The notes beneath the pieces were generated by a model. The model was not told the origin of the DNA, searched no databases, and worked only from the letters and a program-made list of their open reading frames with translations. Both the position numbers and the translations under genes were made by a program. From NCBI RefSeq assembly GCF_011369485.1, contig NZ_VXCA01000025.1, forward strand, positions 310,001 through 374,000: DNA of 64,000 nt, given 5' to 3'. The DNA comes from Pseudomonas atagonensis. Its GTDB lineage: Bacteria > Pseudomonadota > Gammaproteobacteria > Pseudomonadales > Pseudomonadaceae. This document shows positions 44,842-53,013 of the stretch, in pieces (the stretch's first letter is position 1; every line of letters starts with the position of its first letter).

Positions 44842-45499
44842 CCTCACTCGATCTATCAAGAGAGGAATATGCCTCCTAGGCTTGTTATTGGCTGGCTGCA
44901 TACAAGACGTTTCCCGAGCCGCGGATAAACTGCCATGGTTTCTTGGGTTCGGAGCACCAGACTACATGGAGGCCTGGATTGAAACAGCCGATGTCGTAGA
45001 TGTCCGGGAGCGGGTATTCCGACGAGCCGGATCCGGCATTGTTTCAGTACGAAGGCCTGCAGACTACAAAGGCAATCCAGCTGGCTGGCCGAAAAATCCC
45101 GGAAGTGGTGCTGGTCGCAATGTCACAGGCGCAGACCTGCCCCGCTTGATCTACGTACGATGGCAGTCCCTCGCTGAACCTCAAACCTATGAAGCCTTTA
45201 TCGTCATTCCCGAGTCTGCTCGGGAGATAATGCGCAAGCCCGAAAAAGCTTTCTGCAGGCTCGATGGGAAATGGATCACTGACTACCGAGACGACGTCGG
45301 AATCGGCTTGGCTCCCGGCGGTATTGTGAAGGTGTGGCTGGGGGGCCCGTGCTTAAAGTCCATCGAAATTGCCCGAATGAAAGGAGTCATCAATCCCAAA
45401 GGCCCTTACGAAGGGAAATCAGGTGGTAAACATCGACCACTTACTGACGTATCAAAAACCTACATAGAAAAATTCGGCATCCCCTACGGAAGCTGGTAA
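44834..45499 (+). CDS. putative Tle1 immunity lipoprotein (DUF2931-like)
   Basis: The ATG at 44834 lies inside the end of the VgrG-phospholipase gene and gives 221 residues. The N-terminus is a lipoprotein signal (LLGLLLAGC) with Cys22 as the lipidated residue. The mature part (WFLGFGAPDYMEAWIETADV, YVRWQSLAEPQTYEAFIVIP, GIVKVWLGGPCLKSIEIAR) resembles DUF2931-type lipoproteins that are often paired with Tle-type phospholipases. Location in the periplasm agrees with neutralising a phospholipase that attacks from that side. Confidence 0.75.
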   Translation: MTDLTRSIKRGICLLGLLLAGCIQDVSRAADKLPWFLGFGAPDYMEAWIETADVVDVRERVFRRAGSGIVSVRRPADYKGNPAGWPKNPGSGAGRNVTGADLPRLIYVRWQSLAEPQTYEAFIVIPESAREIMRKPEKAFCRLDGKWITDYRDDVGIGLAPGGIVKVWLGGPCLKSIEIARMKGVINPKGPYEGKSGGKHRPLTDVSKTYIEKFGIPYGSW

Positions 45500-45512
45500 G
45501 GAGAGTAATTAC

Positions 45513-46580
45513 ATGGAGTTAAAAACATTGTTGCTGATGGCTTTCTTGAGCGTCCCCTTCGCCCAAGCCTACGCAGATGTCCGCGCACTGGACGGCCATT
45601 ATTACCTTCAGGGTGCAATGGAAATGGATGCTGAGTTGCTGCTGCGTAAGGACGGTACTTTTTCTGCTGGTATCGCCTATGGATCGGCTGAAGGTATTAC
45701 CAAGGGAAATTGGTATGTCGAGGACAATACTCTCATGCTGGAGCAGGAGCCTGCCGCTCAACCAGCAAAGAAGCTTTCCTACAAACTTTCGCGTGAAAGA
45801 ACCCTGGACGAACTCAAGAAATATGCCGACAACGAAAAAAATCAGTTGGCTAAAGAAAACTACGTATTAGAGCTACGGTACGACCGCCAACCTCCGCCAC
45901 CGCCCCTGAAGCCCGTGATCGTCAACCTTGAATTCGATTCAGGCCCGCCAGGGCAATTGCTCTTGAGCTCGAATCAACAAACAGACCTATGGTTTCCTTA
46001 CGATCCCAAGAGAACGCTGAAAAAAATTGGCTTTGGCACAGATCATGGTCAGTGGTTCGATGTCGCGCCGGACAGCCGAGCCTTCAACATTGGTTGGAAG
46101 AAGCGAAAAAACCAGCCCTTAACGTTCGAACAACCAATAGGATTTGATCTGGCGACTACCCGTCAATATCTGACTGCAGAAGAGCAAGAGCGAGTTGACC
46201 ATAACTATTGGCTGACGTTATTTCACTTTGATCCAGTCTCACCACCCGCTATCGAGCCGGTGGTTGTTCATTGGCAATTCGAAGATGGTTCGACGCAAAA
46301 GCAGGTCTGGGCAAGCTCGCAGCAAAACAAGCTGAGACTGCCATTCTCCCCAAAAAAGACATTGGCAAAAATCGGACTGCATACACAAAACTCACCTGAC
46401 GATCTCGAATGGTTGGCCGTGATGCCGGACACTCGATGGGCGACGCTGGACTGGCAAGCCTATCCCGACCCTGCCAACGGCGATCTCTCTGTGTTGTTCC
46501 AGGATCTGCAACTAGCCATTGAACCAAACTGCCTGGCCGTGGACTTTGGCAACGGCAAGGCCTGCTTCCGACGTAAATAA
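45513..46580 (+). CDS. exported protein with internally duplicated domain, candidate second immunity factor
   Basis: This 355-residue protein has a signal peptide (LLLMAFLSVPFAQAYA). An N-terminal lipocalin-like beta domain (LDGHYYLQGAMEMDAELLLR, GTFSAGIAYGSAEG) is followed by a PPPPP linker. Two repeats come next: PVIVNLEFDSG with QQTDLWFPYDPKRTLKKIGF at about 135-200, and PVVVHWQFEDG with QQNKLRLPFSPKKTLAKIGL at about 245-310. It starts 13 bases after the lipoprotein gene and ends at a terminator, so it completes the phospholipase operon. No known family is recognised. A protective role is inferred from context. Confidence 0.65.
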   Translation: MELKTLLLMAFLSVPFAQAYADVRALDGHYYLQGAMEMDAELLLRKDGTFSAGIAYGSAEGITKGNWYVEDNTLMLEQEPAAQPAKKLSYKLSRERTLDELKKYADNEKNQLAKENYVLELRYDRQPPPPPLKPVIVNLEFDSGPPGQLLLSSNQQTDLWFPYDPKRTLKKIGFGTDHGQWFDVAPDSRAFNIGWKKRKNQPLTFEQPIGFDLATTRQYLTAEEQERVDHNYWLTLFHFDPVSPPAIEPVVVHWQFEDGSTQKQVWASSQQNKLRLPFSPKKTLAKIGLHTQNSPDDLEWLAVMPDTRWATLDWQAYPDPANGDLSVLFQDLQLAIEPNCLAVDFGNGKACFRRK

Positions 46581-46596
46581 CCCGGCAAGCGACCAC

Positions 46597-46637
46597 AAAA
46601 AATGGGCACTCGACCGCAATCGATGTGCCCATTTTTT
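46597..46637. terminator. bidirectional intrinsic terminator
   Basis: AAAAAATGGGCAC (46597-46609) pairs with GTGCCCATTTTTT (46625-46637). Runs of A and T on either side make it work in both directions. It lies 16 bases after the phospholipase operon on plus and 38 bases beyond the stop of the HU gene on minus. Confidence 0.85.
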
Positions 46638-46675
46638 ATTGCGCTGCTCCCCGTGATTCAGGAAGCCTGCCGCAA

Positions 46676-46951
46676 TTACGGATTGACGCTGTCTTTCAAC
46701 GATTTGCCTGGCTTGAACGCAACGGTGTTGCTGGCCTTGATTTTCACCGGTTCACCGGTTTGCGGGTTTTTGCCGGTGCGGGCGCCGCGGTGGCGTTGCA
46801 GGAAGGTGCCGAAGCCTACGAGCGTAACGCTGTCCTTGCGGTGCAGAGCGCCGGTGATTTCTTCGAGGACGGCGTTGAGTACGCGGTTGGCCTGTTCTTT
46901 GGTCAGATCTGCTTTTTCAGCGATTGCAGCGGCGAGTTCTGGTTTACGCAT
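46676..46951 (-). CDS. hupB: DNA-binding protein HU, beta type
   Basis: This 91-residue nucleoid protein begins MRKPELAAAIAEKADLTKEQ and has the beta-arm region (GFGTFLQRHRGARTGKNPQTGEPVKI, including the R-x-x-R-x-G-x-N-P-x-T-G motif) and a C-terminal helix. HU bends DNA without sequence preference. It is monocistronic, ending at the terminator shared with the opposite operon. Distinction between HU-alpha, HU-beta and IHF rests on the N-P-x-T-G arm and length; HU-beta is likely. Confidence 0.93.
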   Translation of the reverse strand: MRKPELAAAIAEKADLTKEQANRVLNAVLEEITGALHRKDSVTLVGFGTFLQRHRGARTGKNPQTGEPVKIKASNTVAFKPGKSLKDSVNP

Positions 46952-47141
46952 TAGTGAAGCCCCTTTGACGGTTTTTTGTTGTTATGTCCGTGCTGTTCTC
47001 GTTGGAACAGCGCCCAAGGCGCCGCAGGCTCTACTCTGCGGCAGACGGGAGTGAGAATGGCACGCGGATACCGGCGGCGCCAGTCTCCCCGCGACCTTTG
47101 TAGGGGCAAAAGCGGGGTGATTCCGACAGAACGACCGGTAT

Positions 47142-48290
47142 TTACGCCAGCAGGGGCGGAAGCTGTTTGTTCAGTGCGAGTTTTTCCATGACCGCCGCGC
47201 CGGTCAGCGCATAACCGAGCAACTGCCCGTCGGCGCTGTGGCACAGAGCCTTGATGTCGGCGCCCTGCCCTTCGACACTCCAGACGCCTTCGCTGCCCCG
47301 TGGCGGCGGCGATACCACCAGCGGGCACACCGGGGTTTTCACAGTGATCGGCATCGGGCCGTAGCTCACCGCCGTCGGGTTTCCCGCCAGGGTCTGAGCA
47401 AGCGCTCGCGCACAGCTCATGAGGGGCATCACGTACAACAAATTCAGCCCGTCGACCTCGGCGCAGTCGCCCAAGGCGTAGATATTGGCGTGGGACGTCT
47501 TCAGTTGCCGATCAACCACGACGCCGCGATTGACCTGCACACCGGCAGCCGCCGCCAGATCGATGCGCGGGCGCAGGCCGATGGCCGAGACCACCACATC
47601 GCAGGCAATGACCTGGCCGTCGGACAGGTGCGCTTCCAGACCATCGGCGACCTTCTGCAGACGGGTCAGCACCGGGCCGAGGTGGAATTTCGCGCCAAGG
47701 CTTTCCAGCCCGGCCTGTACCGCTGCGGCAGCGGCGGGATGCAGCAACATCGGCATGACCTGCTCGCACGGTGCAACCAGCTGCACTTCATAGCCACCCA
47801 GCATCAGGTCGTTGGCGAACTCGCAGCCAATCAGGCCTGCGCCGAGCAGCAGCACCCGACGCTTGCCGTCCGCCGCTGCACGGAAACGTGCGTAGTCTTC
47901 GAGATCATTGATCGGGAACACCAGATCCGCGCCGTTGCCTTCAATCGGCACGCGAACGGTTTCCGCGCCCCAGGCGAGGATCAGGTCGCGGTAATAGACT
48001 GCTTCTTCGCCGATCCACAGACGCTTGTGACCGGCGTCGATGCCGCTGATGCGCGTATGGGTGCGCACTTCGGCTTTCAATTGCTCGGCCATGGCGCCCG
48101 GTTCGGCCATGCTCAGGCCATCGGCGTCCTTGTTCTTGCCGAAACCGGTGGAAAGCATCGGCTTGGAGTAAGAGCGGCCGTCATCGGCGGTAATCAGCAG
48201 CAGCGGGGTTTCGCTATCGAGTTTGCGAAACTCCCGGGCCAGGTTGTAGCCCGCAAGCCCGGTGCCGACGATTACGACAGGTGCGTTCAT
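47142..48290 (-). CDS. rubB: rubredoxin-NAD(+) reductase
   Basis: This 382-residue FAD-dependent pyridine nucleotide-disulfide oxidoreductase transfers electrons from NADH to rubredoxin. The FAD-binding motif VVIVGTGLAGYNLAREFR is at the N-terminus, the NAD-binding motif VLLLGAGLIGCEFANDL at about 145, and the second FAD motif NIYALGDCAEVDG near 275. It starts 21 bases after the rubredoxin gene. In P. aeruginosa the equivalent system helps alkane oxidation and redox stress. Confidence 0.93.
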   Translation of the reverse strand: MNAPVVIVGTGLAGYNLAREFRKLDSETPLLLITADDGRSYSKPMLSTGFGKNKDADGLSMAEPGAMAEQLKAEVRTHTRISGIDAGHKRLWIGEEAVYYRDLILAWGAETVRVPIEGNGADLVFPINDLEDYARFRAAADGKRRVLLLGAGLIGCEFANDLMLGGYEVQLVAPCEQVMPMLLHPAAAAAVQAGLESLGAKFHLGPVLTRLQKVADGLEAHLSDGQVIACDVVVSAIGLRPRIDLAAAAGVQVNRGVVVDRQLKTSHANIYALGDCAEVDGLNLLYVMPLMSCARALAQTLAGNPTAVSYGPMPITVKTPVCPLVVSPPPRGSEGVWSVEGQGADIKALCHSADGQLLGYALTGAAVMEKLALNKQLPPLLA

Positions 48291-48311
48291 GCCTTATTCC
48301 TTTAGATTTAC

Positions 48312-48479
48312 TTAGTTGATTTCGATCATTTCGAAGTCCATCTTGCCGACGCCACAGTCGGGGCATAGCCAGTCTTCCGGCACGTCCTGCCACAGGGTGC
48401 CCGGCGCAATGCCGTCATCCGGCCAGCCGTCGGCTTCGTTATAGATCAGGCCGCAGACCACACATTGCCACTTTTTCAT
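48312..48479 (-). CDS. rubA: rubredoxin
   Basis: This 55-residue electron carrier binds one iron through four Cys, in CVVCG (Cys6, Cys9) and CPDCG (Cys39, Cys42). The YNEADGWPDDGIAPGTLWQD and VPEDWLCPDC segments are diagnostic. It is encoded just upstream of its reductase on the same strand. The start is the ATG at 48479. Confidence 0.95.
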   Translation of the reverse strand: MKKWQCVVCGLIYNEADGWPDDGIAPGTLWQDVPEDWLCPDCGVGKMDFEMIEIN

Positions 48480-48680
48480 TCAGGTACTTCCTCAGGGTTC
48501 AGGCTCATTGCCGGCGCGGACGGTCGATGGGTGTTGCGCTGCCGTCCGGCTCAGCGCGTTTTGTACTGATCGAACCGGGCAGATGCAAGCCTGTTCGGCG
48601 CAACGGCGACCCGGATCAATCAATATCGCGGACGGCCATGTTAAGCTCGCCGCCTCATTTGCGGCCAATAATGACTCATT

Positions 48681-49241
48681 GTGCAACAGACAAATCCCTG
48701 CCCGGCCCCGCTCTGGCTGACTCAAAGCCTACTGACGCCCCTCCCCGATCCGTTGACCCTCGACTGGCTGTTCGACGAAGGCTCACTGACCCGCCGACTG
48801 ACGCGCCTGTCCAACGATGGCTTCAGCGTCACGCCGTTGTTTGAAGGCTGGGACACCCTGCGTACCGATGAATGCGCGGCGCTGGATCTGCCCGAAGGCA
48901 GCGAAGGCTGGGTGCGCGAGGTGTATTTGCGTGGTCACGGCGAGGCCTGGGTGTTCGCTCGCAGCGTCGCCTCGCGCGCTGCCCTGCAGGGCGACGGTTT
49001 GCACATGGACGAATTGGGCAGCCGTTCACTCGGCGAACTGCTGTTTTGCGATCACGCCTTTCAGCGCCGCGCCATTGAGGTTTGCCACTACCCTGAAAAA
49101 TGGTTACCGCCAGATGTGAAAGCGCTTGAGCTGTGGGGCCGGCGCTCGCGTTTCGACCGTGGCGCGCTCAGCGTGCTGGTCGCCGAAATTTTCCTGCCGA
49201 GCCTGTGGCGCGCCGCCCTCGCCCATCCGGAGAACTGCTGA
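48681..49241 (+). CDS. ubiC: chorismate lyase UbiC
   Basis: This 186-residue enzyme converts chorismate to 4-hydroxybenzoate and pyruvate, the first committed step of ubiquinone synthesis. The GTG at 48681 is used as start because the frame closes upstream and the family N-terminus (PLWLTQSLLTPLPDPLTLDW) follows. Other family segments are VREVYLRGHGEAWVFARSV and ELLFCDH, with a C-terminal FLPSLWR. Its stop shares a base with the ubiA start (TGATG), and product and substrate match: UbiA uses 4-hydroxybenzoate. Confidence 0.93.
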   Translation: MQQTNPCPAPLWLTQSLLTPLPDPLTLDWLFDEGSLTRRLTRLSNDGFSVTPLFEGWDTLRTDECAALDLPEGSEGWVREVYLRGHGEAWVFARSVASRAALQGDGLHMDELGSRSLGELLFCDHAFQRRAIEVCHYPEKWLPPDVKALELWGRRSRFDRGALSVLVAEIFLPSLWRAALAHPENC

Positions 49242-50131
49242 TGTACCAGAGCCTGCTCAAGTCCCTGAATCGCTTGAACCCACGCGCCTGGGATTTCATT
49301 CAATTGACGCGCATGGACAAGCCGATCGGCATCTATCTGCTGTTGTGGCCGACGCTGTGGGCGCTGTGGATTGCCGGTAAAGGCTCACCATCGCTGGCCA
49401 ACATCGTGATTTTCGTCCTCGGCGTGGTGCTGACCCGCGCCGGCGGTTGCGTGATCAACGACTGGGCCGATCGCAAGGTCGACGGCCACGTCAAACGCAC
49501 TGCGCAGCGACCTATTGCTGCCGGCAAGATCAGCTCGAAAGAGGCACTGATCTTCTTCGCCCTGCTGATGGGTGTGAGCTTTCTGCTGGTGCTGTGCACC
49601 AATGCGCCGACGATCTGGTTGTCGCTGGGCGGTCTGGCGCTGGCGTTCACCTATCCGTTCATGAAGCGCTACACCTATTACCCGCAAGTGGTGCTGGGCG
49701 CGGCGTTCTCCTGGGGCATGCCGATGGCTTTCACGGCCGAGACCGGCGAACTGCCGGCAGCGGCGTGGCTGCTGTGGATTGCCAACCTGCTGTGGACGGT
49801 GGGTTACGACACTTATTACGCGATGACTGATCGGGATGACGACTTGAAGATCGGCGTGAAATCCACAGCGATCCTGTTCGGTGAGGCGGACCGGGTGATC
49901 ATCCTGAGCTTGCAGGCACTGTCGTTGGGCTGCCTGTTGCTGGCGGGGTCGAAATTCGAATTGGGTGTCTGGTTCCACCTCGGCCTGCTGGTGGCTGCCG
50001 GCTGCTACGCGTGGGAGTTCTGGTACACCCGCAGCAAAGACCGGATGCGCTGCTTCCAGGCGTTTTTGCACAACCATTGGGCCGGGTTGGCGATTTTTGT
50101 CGGGATCGTTCTGGATTACGCGTTGCGCTGA
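49241..50131 (+). CDS. ubiA: 4-hydroxybenzoate octaprenyltransferase UbiA
   Basis: This 296-residue inner-membrane prenyltransferase attaches the polyprenyl tail to 4-hydroxybenzoate. It has about eight transmembrane helices and the two Asp-rich motifs that bind Mg-diphosphate: NDWADRKVD and DTYYAMTDRDDDLKIG. The family start LTRMDKPIGIYLLLWPTLW is clear. Translationally coupled to ubiC. Confidence 0.96.
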   Translation: MYQSLLKSLNRLNPRAWDFIQLTRMDKPIGIYLLLWPTLWALWIAGKGSPSLANIVIFVLGVVLTRAGGCVINDWADRKVDGHVKRTAQRPIAAGKISSKEALIFFALLMGVSFLLVLCTNAPTIWLSLGGLALAFTYPFMKRYTYYPQVVLGAAFSWGMPMAFTAETGELPAAAWLLWIANLLWTVGYDTYYAMTDRDDDLKIGVKSTAILFGEADRVIILSLQALSLGCLLLAGSKFELGVWFHLGLLVAAGCYAWEFWYTRSKDRMRCFQAFLHNHWAGLAIFVGIVLDYALR

Positions 50132-50140
50132 ACACACACC

Positions 50141-50230
50141 TGTAGGAGTGAGCCTGCTCGCGATAGCGGTGTGTCAGTGGAAAACAATATTGGCTGACAA
50201 AGCGCTATCGCGAGCAGGCTCACTCCTACA
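50141..50230. repeat. REP-like inverted repeat
   Basis: A perfect 27-bp inverted repeat: TGTAGGAGTGAGCCTGCTCG and seven more bases at 50141-50167, matched by 50204-50230. An imperfect extension inside includes GTCAG/CTGAC. It sits between the convergent ubiA and small secreted protein genes. Repeats with GTAGGAGTGAGC or close variants are abundant in fluorescent pseudomonads. It may also end transcription from both sides. Confidence 0.85.
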
Positions 50231-50242
50231 ATAGGTTTGCGT

Positions 50243-50626
50243 TTACTTGTGTTCGTGCACGACGTGCCACATTTCCTTCATGCCATCGCCCTTCATTTCT
50301 CCAGGTTTTTCGTCCTTCATGAAGGTGTACAACGGCTTGCCGTCGTAGGCGTACTGCATCATGCCGTCATCGCGCTTGATGACCGTCCATTTGCCTTCAG
50401 CCTTGGCACCCGCCGGCGCCATCATCGGTGGCCAGTTCTTGGCGCAATCGCCATTGCACATCGACTTGCCGCCAGCGTCCTTGTCGAACGTATAAACGGT
50501 CATGCCTTTGTGATCGACCATCATGCCGTCCTTCATCATGGCCGGCTCGGCAGCCAGCGCAAATCCAGGCAGAGTCAGGGCAGCGGCCATCAGCAGCGCT
50601 TTGAAAGAAGCAGTCATTTGAGTCAT
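50243..50626 (-). CDS. small secreted Met-rich repeat protein (Lipoprotein_15/COG4315 type)
   Basis: This 127-residue protein has a signal peptide (ALLMAAALTLPGFALA). The mature part is two copies of the COG4315 repeat: MMVDHKGMTVYTFDKDAGGKSMCNGDC and MMQYAYDGKPLYTFMKDEKPG. GAAGG precedes the ATG. The family is annotated as secreted repeat of unknown function, and the Met/His/Asp richness hints at metal contact. It has its own transcription unit divergent from phoB. Confidence 0.8.
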   Translation of the reverse strand: MTQMTASFKALLMAAALTLPGFALAAEPAMMKDGMMVDHKGMTVYTFDKDAGGKSMCNGDCAKNWPPMMAPAGAKAEGKWTVIKRDDGMMQYAYDGKPLYTFMKDEKPGEMKGDGMKEMWHVVHEHK

Positions 50627-50706
50627 GGAAACCTTCTTTTGTGGTTGTCAGGATTCGGACTTAGAGCTTAGTTCAGGATTTGCACAATCGCCGCCGGACT
50701 AAAATA

Positions 50707-50735
50707 CTGTCACACGACTGCAATAATTCCGTTAT
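50707..50735 (+). promoter_or_regulatory. Pho-box-like direct repeats upstream of phoB
   Basis: Three heptamers at 11-base spacing: CTGTCAC (50707-50713), CTGCAAT (50718-50724) and CCGTTAT (50729-50735). The first fits the PhoB consensus CTGTCAY, the others partly. The position, about 45-70 bases before the phoB ATG, suits autoregulation of phoBR. Confidence 0.5.
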
Positions 50736-50777
50736 CTAATGCGGCGCAAGACAGTTAAATGACAAGAGGATTAAGGC

Positions 50778-51467
50778 ATGGTTGGCAGGAGCATTCTGAT
50801 CGTCGACGACGAAGCGCCCATTCGCGAAATGATCGCCGTTGCGTTGGAAATGGCCGGCTATGACTGCCTCGAGGCAGAGAACTCGCAGCAGGCACACGCC
50901 ATCATCGTCGACCGCAAACCGGATTTGATCCTGCTCGACTGGATGCTGCCCGGCACCTCGGGCATCGAACTGGCCCGCCGCCTCAAGCGTGACGAGCTGA
51001 CCGGGGACATCCCGATCATCATGCTCACCGCCAAGGGCGAAGAGGACAACAAGATCCAGGGCCTGGAAGTCGGCGCCGACGATTACATCACCAAACCGTT
51101 TTCCCCACGTGAACTGGTCGCACGCCTCAAAGCCGTGCTGCGCCGCGCCGGCCCGACCGATGGCGAAGCGCCAATCGAAGTCGGTGGCCTGCTGCTCGAC
51201 CCGATCAGTCACCGCGTGACCATCGATGGTCGTCCGGCCGAGATGGGCCCGACCGAATACCGTCTGCTGCAATTCTTCATGACTCACCAGGAACGCGCCT
51301 ACACCCGTGGCCAGTTGCTGGATCAGGTCTGGGGCGGCAACGTCTACGTTGAAGAACGCACCGTCGACGTGCACATTCGGCGTCTGCGCAAGGCACTCGG
51401 CGACGCCTACGAAAATCTGGTACAAACCGTGCGCGGCACTGGCTACCGGTTTTCCACAAAAGCATAA
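50778..51467 (+). CDS. phoB: phosphate regulon response regulator PhoB
   Basis: This 229-residue OmpR-type regulator has a receiver domain with the phosphoacceptor Asp54 (LILLDWMLPG), acidic residues VDDEAP, and Lys in ITKPFSPREL. The winged-helix domain follows (MGPTEYRLLQFFMTHQERAY, VDVHIRRLRKAL). It activates Pho genes at Pho boxes under phosphate starvation. phoR follows after about 100 bases containing a REP-like element. Confidence 0.96.
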   Translation: MVGRSILIVDDEAPIREMIAVALEMAGYDCLEAENSQQAHAIIVDRKPDLILLDWMLPGTSGIELARRLKRDELTGDIPIIMLTAKGEEDNKIQGLEVGADDYITKPFSPRELVARLKAVLRRAGPTDGEAPIEVGGLLLDPISHRVTIDGRPAEMGPTEYRLLQFFMTHQERAYTRGQLLDQVWGGNVYVEERTVDVHIRRLRKALGDAYENLVQTVRGTGYRFSTKA

Positions 51468-51473
51468 AAAACG

Positions 51474-51553
51474 GCTGCAAGCTTCTAGCTACAAGCGGCA
51501 AGAAACCCTGAGCCGCTCTGACTTGTAGCTTGCAGCTTGAAACTTGAAGCTGC
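51474..51553. repeat. imperfect hairpin repeats in the phoB-phoR gap
   Basis: GCTGCAAGCTTCTAGCTACA (from 51474) pairs imperfectly with the segment up to 51536 (CTTGTAGCTTGCAGC), and a second short hairpin, GCAGCTT with TTGAAGCTGC, follows. AGCTTGCAGCTTGAAACTTG-type runs are common small repeats in pseudomonad intergenic regions. It could lower phoR expression relative to phoB. Confidence 0.55.
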
Positions 51554-51568
51554 GGCTAAGGACGCTCC

Positions 51569-52891
51569 GTGAATCAAAACTGGCATGGCACCCTGATTCG
51601 CCACATGCTGTTGCTGGTCACCGGCTGCCTGGTGATCGGCCTGATCACCGGCTACTACGGCTGGAGCCTCGCCGCAGGCCTGGGTATTTATCTGGCCTGG
51701 ACGCTCAAGCAATTGCTGCGTCTGCACGAATGGCTGCGCCTGCACCAACCCGATGAAGCTCCGCCCGATGGCTATGGCCTGTGGGGCGAAGTATTCGACA
51801 GCATCTACCACCTGCAGCGCCGCGACCAACGCGTGCGCGGGCGCCTGCAAGCGGTGATCGACCGGGTGCAGGAGTCCACCGCCGCGCTGAAAGACGCGGT
51901 GATCATGCTCGACAGCGACGGCAACCTCGAATGGTGGAACCGCGCCGCCGAAACCCTGCTCGGCCTCAAGACCCCACAAGACAGCGGCCAACCGGTGACC
52001 AACCTGGTGCGGCATCCGCGCTTCAAGGAATACTTCGAGCAGGAAAGCTACGCCGAACCGCTGGAAATCCCCTCGCCGACCAATGATCGCGTGCGCATTC
52101 AGCTGTACCTGACCCGTTACGGCAACAACGAACACTTGATGCTGGTGCGCGACGTCACGCGTATTCATCAGCTGGAACAGATGCGCAAAGACTTCATCGC
52201 CAACGTCTCCCACGAACTGCGCACACCGCTGACGGTGATCTGCGGCTACCTGGAAACCCTGCTCGACAACGTCGAGGAAGTGAACCCGCGCTGGAGCCGT
52301 GCCCTGCAGCAAATGCAGCAACAGGGCGGGCGCATGCAGACGCTGCTTAATGACTTGCTGCTGCTGGCGAAGCTGGAAGCCACCGATTACCCGTCGGACA
52401 ACCAGCCGATACAGGTCGATACGCTGCTGCAATCGATCAAGAGCGATGCGCTGCAATTGTCCGGCACGAAGAACCAGCGCATCACTCTGGAAGCTGACGT
52501 CAGCCTGTGGCTCAAGGGCAGCGAAGCAGAATTGCGCAGTGCGTTTTCCAATCTGGTGTTCAACGCAGTGAAGTACACCCCGGCCGAGGGCAACATCCGC
52601 ATTCGCTGGTGGGGCGACGATCAGGGCGCGCACCTGAGCGTGCAGGATTCCGGGATCGGCATCGACAGCAAACACCTGCCGCGCCTGACCGAACGCTTCT
52701 ACCGCGTTGACTCCAGCCGCAACTCCAACACCGGCGGCACCGGCCTTGGCCTGGCCATCGTCAAACACGTGCTGCTGCGTCACCGCGCACGCATGGAGAT
52801 CAGCAGCGTGCCCGGTCATGGCAGCACGTTCACCTGTCACTTCGCCCCGGCTCAAGTGGCTCAAGTGCGGGCGATCAGCGCCGCCGAGTAA
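51569..52891 (+). CDS. phoR: phosphate regulon sensor histidine kinase PhoR
   Basis: The GTG at 51569 with AAGGA seven bases upstream gives 440 residues. The short N-terminal membrane segments (HMLLLVTGCLVIGLITGYYG and LAAGLGIYLAWTL) lack a periplasmic sensor domain. A PAS domain (ALKDAVIMLDSDGNLEWWN) follows, then HisKA with His215 in VSHELRTPL and the ATPase N, G1 and G2 boxes (NLVFNAVKYTP, DSGIGID, GGTGLGLAIVKH). It phosphorylates PhoB and is held in check by PstSCAB and PhoU, also in this window. Confidence 0.95.
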   Translation: MNQNWHGTLIRHMLLLVTGCLVIGLITGYYGWSLAAGLGIYLAWTLKQLLRLHEWLRLHQPDEAPPDGYGLWGEVFDSIYHLQRRDQRVRGRLQAVIDRVQESTAALKDAVIMLDSDGNLEWWNRAAETLLGLKTPQDSGQPVTNLVRHPRFKEYFEQESYAEPLEIPSPTNDRVRIQLYLTRYGNNEHLMLVRDVTRIHQLEQMRKDFIANVSHELRTPLTVICGYLETLLDNVEEVNPRWSRALQQMQQQGGRMQTLLNDLLLLAKLEATDYPSDNQPIQVDTLLQSIKSDALQLSGTKNQRITLEADVSLWLKGSEAELRSAFSNLVFNAVKYTPAEGNIRIRWWGDDQGAHLSVQDSGIGIDSKHLPRLTERFYRVDSSRNSNTGGTGLGLAIVKHVLLRHRARMEISSVPGHGSTFTCHFAPAQVAQVRAISAAE

Positions 52892-53013
52892 GACCGACCG
52901 GCACTCACCACTAGGCAATCGCCATGTCAGCCGCTACATTGGCTGACTTGTGCCTGCCTTTCAGGCGCGACTTTTAATTCTTTCGAATCACACGGAACCC
53001 GCAAAACTCCATC

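Noticed and set aside
46951..47328. 125-residue basic ORF on minus between HU and rubredoxin reductase
   Set aside because: It mostly overlaps the end of the reductase gene in another frame and shows Arg/Gly-rich shadow composition.
52926..52947. Hairpin GTCAGCC/GGCTGAC after phoR as terminator
   Set aside because: The stem is only seven pairs and no U-run follows.
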